64,000 nucleotides of DNA from Acidobacteriota bacterium (lineage in GTDB: Bacteria > Acidobacteriota > Thermoanaerobaculia > UBA5066): assembly GCA_008363385.1 (NCBI GenBank), contig RHKY01000021.1:56388-120387 (forward strand). The letters are read 5' to 3'. This document shows positions 22,819 through 29,226 of the stretch, piece by piece. A program made the position numbers and the translations under genes. Position 1 is the stretch's first letter, and each line of letters starts with the position of its first letter. The notes beneath the pieces were generated by a model. The model saw only the letters and a list, made by a program, of their open reading frames with translations, was not told where the DNA came from and searched no databases.

Positions 22819-24813
22819 TCACGCGTCCGGCCCCTCGGGGGCGCCGGCTCCCGGCCACCCCTCGGCGTGCAGACCGAGGCCGATCAGGGCGTCGGCGAGG
22901 CGCTCGGCCCCGGTCTCCGGGACGGAGCCGCCCAGCGCCTCGGCGAAGCGGGCCTTCACGGTCGCCTCGCGCGCCTCGTCGCGGATCGGCCGGCCCAGGC
23001 GGCGCTTGGCGCCGGCGACCCGCCGGCAGAGCTCCAGCCTCCGCGAGACGAGGGCCGAGATCTCCCGGTCGACGGCGTCGATGGCGGTCCGCACCCTCTC
23101 CACCGAACCGTCCTCGCCGGGCAGGACGCCGATCTCGTCGCAGAGCGCCTCGAGGTCGGCCGGCAGGAGCGCCTGCGCCCCGTCGGAGAGGGCCGCCTCG
23201 GGCGTGTCGTGCACCTCGACGATGAGGCCGTCGGCCCCGGCTCCCCAGGCCGCGCGGGCGAGCGGGACGACGAGGTCGCGCCGCCCTGCGGCGTGGGACG
23301 GGTCGACGATCAGCGGCAGCGAGGTCAGCGACCGCGCCGCGAGCATCCCGCCCAGGTCGAGCGTCCCCCGCGTCGTCCGCTCGAACGTCCGGATGCCGCG
23401 CTCGCAGAGGATCAGGTCGCGGCAGCCCGCCGCGAGCACGTACTCGGCCGACGCGAGCCACTCCTCCACCGTCGTCCCGAAGCCGCGCTTCAAGAGGACG
23501 GGCCGCCCCGCGCCGCCGGCCTCGCGGAGGAGGTCGAAGTTCTGGCTGTTGCGCGCGCCGATCTGCAGGACGTCGGCCAGGCGCGCGAGCGGCTCGACCT
23601 GCGCGGGCGCCATGACCTCCGTGACGATCGGGAGGCCGACCGAGTCCCCGGCCGCCCGGAGCCACCTCAGCCCCTCGAGGCCGTGCCCCTGGAAGGCGTA
23701 GGGGGAGGTGCGCGGCTTGAAGACGCCGCCCCGGAGGGCCGTGGCGCCGGCACGGGCCACGGCCTTCGCGATCCGCAGGACCTGCTCGGGCGACTCGACC
23801 GCGCACGGCCCCGCGATGACCGCGCGGCGGCCGGCGCCCGCTGCGAACGGGCCGATCGCGACCGCGACCGGCGGCTTCACCTCCGTGGCCCGCGGGAGGC
23901 CCGGGATCCTCGGGGGCCTCACGAACTCGGGCGGGGGGCCCAGCCAGACGAGGGGCGGCTCCCCCTCGCGCGTCCCCTTCGCCGCCACGGCCCCGCAGGC
24001 CTTCTCGGGCACGATCGCGAAGCCCCGGACCGGAACGTCCGCGTCGCCGGGAAGGGTGACGACCTCGGCGCCCGCGTCCGAGAGCGTCGAGAGCTGCCGG
24101 GCGGAGCGGAAGAGGACGACGCGCGGCTCCGGCGGCGGCGGGAGCGGGAAGCCCCCGTCCAGACCGGCCTCGTCCGCGCCCGTCCTGGCCGCGGTCGGCG
24201 TCCGCCCCGGCCCCTCCGTCCGCTCCAGCAGCCAGAAGCGGCTGACGTTGGGCCTCACGTCCGAGACGTCCTCCTCGAGGAGGACGAGCCCGGCGGCCAG
24301 CGCGGCCTCCTCGGAGGAGACCGCCGCGCGGGGCCCGCCCAGCTCCGCGACGCGCGCGGCGGCCACGGCGGTGTCGGCCGACTCGACCGCGACCGCGCCG
24401 AGGCGGGTGACGAGCTTGCGGCACTGCCTGAGGATCTGGAGCTGCGAGTGGACCTCGCGGATCTCCTCCGGGTCGACGCCCCTGGGGGCCGCCAGGACGA
24501 GCCGGACCGGGACCGGCACCTCGGCGACCACGCGGAGGCGGCTCCCCTTCTCGACAAGCTCGGCCGCGAGCGCCTCGAGCGGCTCCACGAGCGCCCCGGC
24601 GATCCGGTTGACGGCCGGCAGGACGGCGGCCTCGATCGCTCCCGCGGAGAGGGCGGCGAGGAGGCGCTCGAAGGAGTCGAAGCCGGCGGGGAGGCCTCGC
24701 CGGTGCGCGGCGCGCGCGCCGAAGGCTCCCTCCTGCCCCTGGTATCCGACCCGGTAGGGGGCCGCTTCGGCGGGGACGTCCGGGAGCTCTGGGGTCCGTG
24801 TTCCGTCGGGCAT
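22819..24813 (-). CDS. Three-domain fusion: prephenate dehydratase-like, DAHP synthase, chorismate mutase
   Basis: The 664-residue protein combines three aromatic-pathway modules. Residues about 20-197 resemble prephenate dehydratase (YQGQEGAFGARAA; AVLPAVNRIAGALVEPLEAL), but the first motif lacks the usual Thr/Ser pattern and the catalytic TRF reads SRF (191-193). Residues 198-300 are an unrecognised linker with no clear ACT domain. Residues 305-560 are a type I-beta DAHP synthase (AGPCAVES, RGGVFKPRTSPYAF, QIGARNSQNFDLL, LLKRGFGTT, DPSHAAGRR). Residues 568-645 are an AroQ-type chorismate mutase. The DAHP synthase looks active. The N-terminal part may sense phenylalanine rather than catalyse. 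ATG 24813 follows a GAGGAGG site and lies downstream of an attenuator-like leader. Confidence 0.9.
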   Translation of the reverse strand: MPDGTRTPELPDVPAEAAPYRVGYQGQEGAFGARAAHRRGLPAGFDSFERLLAALSAGAIEAAVLPAVNRIAGALVEPLEALAAELVEKGSRLRVVAEVPVPVRLVLAAPRGVDPEEIREVHSQLQILRQCRKLVTRLGAVAVESADTAVAAARVAELGGPRAAVSSEEAALAAGLVLLEEDVSDVRPNVSRFWLLERTEGPGRTPTAARTGADEAGLDGGFPLPPPPEPRVVLFRSARQLSTLSDAGAEVVTLPGDADVPVRGFAIVPEKACGAVAAKGTREGEPPLVWLGPPPEFVRPPRIPGLPRATEVKPPVAVAIGPFAAGAGRRAVIAGPCAVESPEQVLRIAKAVARAGATALRGGVFKPRTSPYAFQGHGLEGLRWLRAAGDSVGLPIVTEVMAPAQVEPLARLADVLQIGARNSQNFDLLREAGGAGRPVLLKRGFGTTVEEWLASAEYVLAAGCRDLILCERGIRTFERTTRGTLDLGGMLAARSLTSLPLIVDPSHAAGRRDLVVPLARAAWGAGADGLIVEVHDTPEAALSDGAQALLPADLEALCDEIGVLPGEDGSVERVRTAIDAVDREISALVSRRLELCRRVAGAKRRLGRPIRDEAREATVKARFAEALGGSVPETGAERLADALIGLGLHAEGWPGAGAPEGPDA

Positions 24814-24846
24814 GGTCGCCTCCTCGCGCGACCCCCGGGAAGCGAA

Positions 24847-24882
24847 AACGCCCCCCTCCGCCTTCTCGGGGAGGGGGGCGTT
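24847..24882 (-). terminator. Leader terminator (attenuator) upstream of the aromatic fusion gene
   Basis: A perfect 13-bp stem (AACGCCCCCCTCC with its complement) closes a 10-nt loop and, on the minus strand, runs into UUUU. It sits between the leader ORF and the fusion gene. Its 5' arm contains CCCCTCCC, which can pair instead with GGGAGGGG in the leader codons. Confidence 0.8.
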
Positions 24883-24912
24883 GCCTTCGCGTCGCCCGGG
24901 TGTCGCTTCGGC

Positions 24913-24993
24913 CTAGCCGGTGCACCCCTCCCTGTGCGGGCTGAAATACCCGCCGTACGGGAGGAAGGAGTGGATCGACAGGGCCACCTTCAT
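24913..24993 (-). CDS. Leader peptide of the aromatic-pathway attenuator
   Basis: A 26-codon ORF on the minus strand starts at ATG 24993 and reads MKVALSIHSFLPYGGYFSPH then REGCTG-stop. Four of 26 codons are Phe or Tyr, clustered at positions 10, 13, 16 and 17. The stop lies 31 nt before the terminator stem. The codons after the cluster (AGG GAG GGG) are complementary to the terminator 5' arm. No Shine-Dalgarno sequence precedes it, but a TAGCCT box lies 10 nt upstream, as for other leaderless starts here. Function as an attenuator peptide is inferred from this arrangement. Confidence 0.6.
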   Translation of the reverse strand: MKVALSIHSFLPYGGYFSPHREGCTG

Positions 24994-25003
24994 GATTTCG
25001 AGG

Positions 25004-25009
25004 AGGCTA
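25004..25009 (-). promoter_or_regulatory. Possible -10 box (TAGCCT) for the leader transcript
   Basis: TAGCCT lies 10 nt before the leader ATG. A TTGACA string occurs at 25017-25022, but only 7 nt from TAGCCT, so the pair is not a standard promoter and the assignment is tentative. Confidence 0.3.
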
Positions 25010-25041
25010 GCACGCGTGTCAAGCCCCCCGGTCGTTTCCCG

Positions 25042-25398
25042 TCAACGCTTCTCGGCCAGGAGCCACGAGAGGAGCGTCGAGACGACCGTGACGACGAGCG
25101 CCCCGAGGAAGGCCGGCCAGAAGCCGTCGACGGTGAAGTCGATCCCCAGGTGCCGCCCGAGCCAGGAGGTGAGCATCAGCATCAGGGCGTTCACGACGAG
25201 CGTGAAGAGGCCCAGCGACAGGAGGATGAGCGGGCAGGAGACGAGCTTGAGGAAGGGTCGGACGAACGCGTTGACGACGCCGAAGACGAGCGCGGTCAGG
25301 AGGAGCGACCCGAAACCGCCGGAGCGGATCCCGGGGACGAGGTACGAGGCCGCCCCGAGGGCCAGCGCGTTGACGAGGACGCGGACGAGGAGCGCCAT
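25042..25398 (-). CDS. Small four-helix membrane protein, phage-holin family 4 type
   Basis: This 118-residue protein is four hydrophobic helices with short loops. Its conserved PGIRSGGFGSLLLTALVFGV and NAFVRPFLKLVSCPLILL strings place it in the Phage_holin_4_2 family. Despite the name, chromosomal members are not linked to lysis and have no established role; no phage gene is nearby. ATG 25398 has a good GGGAGGA ribosome-binding site and is chosen over an upstream ATG at 25437. Confidence 0.85.
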   Translation of the reverse strand: MALLVRVLVNALALGAASYLVPGIRSGGFGSLLLTALVFGVVNAFVRPFLKLVSCPLILLSLGLFTLVVNALMLMLTSWLGRHLGIDFTVDGFWPAFLGALVVTVVSTLLSWLLAEKR

Positions 25399-25462
25399 GG
25401 GTCCTCCCTTTCGCGGGCCGTTTGCCCGCGCCTCCATTCTCGCGGACCGGGCGGCTTCGCAC

Positions 25463-25468
25463 TATGCT
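25463..25468 (+). promoter_or_regulatory. Putative -10 box (TATGCT) of the small zinc-finger gene
   Basis: TATGCT lies 46 nt before ATG 25515 in the gap divergent from the holin-like gene. Confidence 0.3.
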
Positions 25469-25514
25469 CGGGGCGGTCCCGGGCGGCGCCCGCCGCCGGC
25501 GGGACGAGGACGAG

Positions 25515-25955
25515 ATGAACGACCGGAAGTACCGACAGAAGGGCTACCAGGACGGCGCGCGCGGAAGCTCGGAATCGGGCGGCTCCGGGAGGCCGTTCGA
25601 CGCGCCGCCGACGCGGATGGAAGGGGCCCCGCGAGGGCGCGGCGCCGAGCGGAACCGGGACGAGGTCTTCCGGTGCAAGCGCTGCGGGGAGAAGGGCCCG
25701 TTCGAGATCGCCGCCGACTCGACGTGCGGCAAGTGCGGCTCGGCCCTCCACGCCTGCGTCCAGTGCCGGCACTTCGACACGCTCGCCCGCTTCCAGTGCC
25801 GCCAGCCGATCCCGGCCCCTCTCGCCGCGAAGTCGAGCCGCAACGACTGCACCTTCTACGAGCCGACGATCCAGCTCGACCTGAAGGGGCGCACCGCCGT
25901 CGACACGCCCGACGCCGCCCGCTCCGCCTTCGACAAGCTCTTCGGCAAGAAGTAG
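25515..25955 (+). CDS. Small zinc-ribbon protein of unknown function
   Basis: The 146-residue product begins with a charged, Gly/Arg-rich disordered segment. It then has a cysteine-rich domain with CKRCGEKG, CGKCGSALHACVQCRHFD and a later single CRQP and CTFYEP cysteine, consistent with one or two zinc sites. The C-terminal tail (AARSAFDKLFGKK) is amphipathic. I do not recognise a characterised family. Disordered N-terminus plus zinc ribbon suggests a nucleic-acid or protein-binding adaptor, which is inference only. An in-frame upstream start at 25422 exists, but ATG 25515 behind GAGGACGAG is more natural. Confidence 0.7.
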   Translation: MNDRKYRQKGYQDGARGSSESGGSGRPFDAPPTRMEGAPRGRGAERNRDEVFRCKRCGEKGPFEIAADSTCGKCGSALHACVQCRHFDTLARFQCRQPIPAPLAAKSSRNDCTFYEPTIQLDLKGRTAVDTPDAARSAFDKLFGKK

Positions 25956-26126
25956 CCGGGGCCGTCCCTCGCGCGCCTCGCGGAGCTACGTGGGGTAGGC
26001 GCGGTGCGCCGCAGGAGGGTGCGGCACGTTGCCGGCCCCCCCTGGACATGTCGGCTCATCCCTGGGTGCTCCGAACGCGTCGGGGCGTCAGGAATGTGCC
26101 TGTCAGGCCCCGGGCAGCTCAGGGCC

Positions 26127-28922
26127 TCACTGGAAGTACCCGTTGACGTCCAGGATCACGTTCACCGTCCCGCCGCTGCCGTTCAGGATCGCCAGCGACC
26201 CCGAGCCGTCCGAGGCCAGCGGGATCACCGCGTTGTTGGCCCGCGTCTGGCCCGCTCGGAAGTTGATGGTCGACGACAGGGGGGGGAGGCCGTCGCCCGG
26301 GTGCAGCGTCAGGTATCCCGCCCCCGTCGGCCCCGTGACCGTCAGGTTGAGAGAGAGGGCCTTGGAGCCGGCCGGCACGCCGCAGACGCCGGTGAGAGCG
26401 AAGACCCGGTCCTGGCCCGGCTGCAGCGCGGGGCCGCCGAGCGGGCCGGTCGCGCCGCGGGTGTCCAGCAGGCGACACGGCGTCAGCGTGTGGAACCGGA
26501 TCCCTGTCGGCGCCGGGTCGACGACCTGGCCGTCGGCGAGGGTCCCGGTGCTGGCGCCGTAGCTGGAGTCCCCGCTGTAGACCGCTGTGATGACGTGCGT
26601 GCCCTCCGTCAGAGAAGAGGTGCTGACGCTGGCGCTGCCGGACGCGAGGTTCACCGCCGGGCCGATGTTCGTGCCGTCCGCCTTCAACTGCACTGTTCCG
26701 GTCGGCGTGCCGCTTCCCCAAGCAGGGCTGACGGTCGCTGTGAAGGTGACGCTCTGGCCCAGGACGGACGGATTCGCCGAAGAGGTCACGCCGGTCGTCG
26801 TGGCGATCGTGGGCCCGACGACCTGGCCGCCTGGGAGGGTCCCGACACTGGGGGAGTAGGTGGCGTCCCCGCTGTAGAACGCCGTGATGACGTGCGTGCC
26901 CACGGTCAGGCCCGCGAGAGCGATGTCGGCGCTGCCTGACGCGAGGGCGAGCGGCGGGCCGAAGTTCGTGCCGTCCGCCTTGAACTGCACCGTCCCCGTC
27001 GGCGTGCCGGTGCCCGACGCCGGGCTCACCGTCGCGGTGAAGGTCACGCTCTGACCCAGCAGGGACGGATTCACGGAGGAGGTGACGTTCGTTGTCGTGT
27101 TCAGACGGTCGCCGACGTCGACTCGGACCACGACGCCTGGATCGGTGAACGTCCCGAAGTAGGCGAAGCCGGCTTCCGTGTCGAGCGCAGCCGACCTCGG
27201 AGAGAGATCCGAGGGGAAGGAAACGGCGCCGACTCGCGTCAGGTCGCTGAGTCGCACTTGCACCACGGCCCCGGGCTGTGTATAGGTGCCGAAGTAGGCG
27301 AAGCCGGCTGCTGGGTCGATGACGCCGGAGAGAAGCCAGTTCTCTCCAGGATCGAGTTCGAGCATGCCCGCCACCGACAGGTCGGACAGCTTCACCTGCC
27401 AGACGACTCCCGGGTTGCTGTTGGTGCCGAAGTAGGCGAAGCCTCCCGACGGGTCGATCACAGCCGATCCGAGGCTCGCGACCCCCGGCAAGTCGAGCGC
27501 ACCGACGCGCGTGAAGTCCGAAAGACGGATCTTGACGACCTTCGGGTAGTACGCGCCGAAGTATGCGAAGCCGCTCGCCGGGTCGATGACGGCGCACGAA
27601 AGCCCGAATTCACCCGAGTTGAGCGTGATTGCACCGACACGAGTGAAGTCCGACAGACGGACCTTCACAACGGTTCCGCGATCGAGCCAGTTGTCGGTGC
27701 CGAAGTACGCGAAGCCTCCTGTCGTGTCGATCACCGCAGATCCGAGATTGAACTCCCCCGGCCAGAGCTGGAGACTGCCGACGCGCGTGAAGTCGGACAG
27801 CCGGATCTTCACGACGGAACCCTGGGAATCGTTGCGGGTGCCAAAGTAGGCGAAGCCGGCTACCGGGTCGATGACGGCAGACGAAAGACCGATCTCACCA
27901 CCCCAGAGCGTGAGTGCGCCGACCCGTGTGAAATCGGAGAGGCGCACTTTCACCACGAAGCCAGGATTGGCGCCGGTTCCGAAGTAGGCAAAGCCCGCAG
28001 CCGGGTCGATCACCGCGGAGCCGAGGTAGCTCTCTTGAGACCGGAGAGGCAGCGAGTCCGGAGGGCTGCCAAAGCCCGAGGGTCGAGGAAGTGCGGCTCT
28101 CCGGGCCCACGACGGGGAAACCGGGAGCCTTCGCTTGGGATCGCGCTCGTAGCCGAGCCTCCTGAAATCCGCCGCGGGTCCCGCCGCCGTCAGGTCGCTC
28201 GTGGCCTGCCCCGTGTACTCCACGCTCGTCGGCCGGTTCGTCGTCGTGTCCAAGAGGCCGTTCCCGGTCAGCGGCGTGCCGTCTCCCGCTATGTCCAGCT
28301 TTCCGTCCTCGCCCACCCGAACCACCCCGGGCGCCTGGATCTCGAGCGTCCGGACCCGCATCTGCCCCCGAGGCGTCTCCAGGAGGCCGCCGGTCACCCG
28401 CACCGCCCCGTCCACCCACAACGGCGCCGTCCCGCCCGCCAGCGTGCCCCCCATCTGCTCGATTCCCCCGGCCGCCAGCCTGTTGCTCCCCTGCTCGAGC
28501 CGCCCCCCAGCGAGGACGATCGTCCCGGTCACCGTCAGGTCCCGCCTCAGCCGCAACGTGCCTGCGTACGTCTCCCCCAGGACCACACCCGCCACAGCGC
28601 CCCCCGATCCCGGATCCAGCACCGCGTCGCGGGATCTTCCGTCGAATCGCGCCACGTCCAGCGGGCCCGGCACCGCCCCGCCATCCCAGTTCGCCCCATT
28701 GCTCCACCGATCGTCCCCCGCGGTGCCGCGCCACGTCAGCGTGGCCCGGACGCCCCCGTCGGACCCTGCGCCCAGACCTGCGTCAGGGAGGGACAATCGC
28801 GCCGCGCCGGGAAGCGTCGTCGACCGCGTCTGCCCCGTCCCGGCGCCGCACGGCCCGGCCGCCGCCAGCGCCACGAACGCGACCATCCCGGCCGCCGGAA
28901 GAATGCGTCTGATCCCGCTCAT
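26127..28922 (-). CDS. Secreted modular protein: beta-helix-like head, seven-repeat propeller, two Ig-like domains
   Basis: The 931-residue exported protein has a signal peptide and an autotransporter-like N-terminal part (WSNGANWDGGAVPGPLDVA, then G-rich beta repeats). Seven repeats of about 47 residues follow, each built on SAVIDPAAGFAYFGT and VVKVRLSDFTRVG, which suggests a seven-bladed propeller. Two bacterial Ig-like domains come next (NPSLLGQSVTFTATVSP, GTPTGTVQFKADG). The C-terminal domain starts TPCRLLDTRG and ends VILDVNGYF, a type common on secreted acidobacterial and actinobacterial proteins. No catalytic residues are seen, so adhesion or surface display is likely. The second ATG (28922) is preferred because GGAGGA precedes it. 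The repeat DNA is visibly less GC-rich than its neighbours. Confidence 0.85.
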   Translation of the reverse strand: MSGIRRILPAAGMVAFVALAAAGPCGAGTGQTRSTTLPGAARLSLPDAGLGAGSDGGVRATLTWRGTAGDDRWSNGANWDGGAVPGPLDVARFDGRSRDAVLDPGSGGAVAGVVLGETYAGTLRLRRDLTVTGTIVLAGGRLEQGSNRLAAGGIEQMGGTLAGGTAPLWVDGAVRVTGGLLETPRGQMRVRTLEIQAPGVVRVGEDGKLDIAGDGTPLTGNGLLDTTTNRPTSVEYTGQATSDLTAAGPAADFRRLGYERDPKRRLPVSPSWARRAALPRPSGFGSPPDSLPLRSQESYLGSAVIDPAAGFAYFGTGANPGFVVKVRLSDFTRVGALTLWGGEIGLSSAVIDPVAGFAYFGTRNDSQGSVVKIRLSDFTRVGSLQLWPGEFNLGSAVIDTTGGFAYFGTDNWLDRGTVVKVRLSDFTRVGAITLNSGEFGLSCAVIDPASGFAYFGAYYPKVVKIRLSDFTRVGALDLPGVASLGSAVIDPSGGFAYFGTNSNPGVVWQVKLSDLSVAGMLELDPGENWLLSGVIDPAAGFAYFGTYTQPGAVVQVRLSDLTRVGAVSFPSDLSPRSAALDTEAGFAYFGTFTDPGVVVRVDVGDRLNTTTNVTSSVNPSLLGQSVTFTATVSPASGTGTPTGTVQFKADGTNFGPPLALASGSADIALAGLTVGTHVITAFYSGDATYSPSVGTLPGGQVVGPTIATTTGVTSSANPSVLGQSVTFTATVSPAWGSGTPTGTVQLKADGTNIGPAVNLASGSASVSTSSLTEGTHVITAVYSGDSSYGASTGTLADGQVVDPAPTGIRFHTLTPCRLLDTRGATGPLGGPALQPGQDRVFALTGVCGVPAGSKALSLNLTVTGPTGAGYLTLHPGDGLPPLSSTINFRAGQTRANNAVIPLASDGSGSLAILNGSGGTVNVILDVNGYFQ

Positions 28923-29226
28923 CGCTTCCTCCATCTGTCTTCTGTCGCCAGGCGCGGGACGCCCGGGCGTTGGAGTCGCCCGGGGACGTCGGATGCTAGC
29001 GCCATGATCCGGATCAGGGGGAGACTTCGGGATCCTGTCGTGGCTCTCGCCGGCGGCTTCTTCCTCGAGGATGGGTCGCGGATCGCGACCGTGGTTCTCG
29101 GAATTCGGTCCGATGATCTTCTCGCGGGCGACGGCGCCGAGATAAGTGCCGCACGGGATTCGCCCGAATGGCTGCCGGCCGTAGTCCCGGTCGCCTATTC
29201 CCGGATCAGCACACCAGGCCGCAGGC
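28923..29226. other. Intergenic region between the secreted protein and the ribonucleotide reductase
   Basis: This roughly 300-bp gap holds a TAGCAT box on the minus strand (28994-28999), about 70 nt upstream of the secreted-protein start, and no clear terminator. An 84-codon plus-strand frame from 29004 crosses into the reductase 3' end, but nothing supports it as a gene. Confidence 0.4.

Noticed and set aside
25042-25398. Holin-family protein as evidence for a prophage
   Set aside because: No phage structural, integrase or lysis gene is nearby, and this family is widespread on bacterial chromosomes without phage context.
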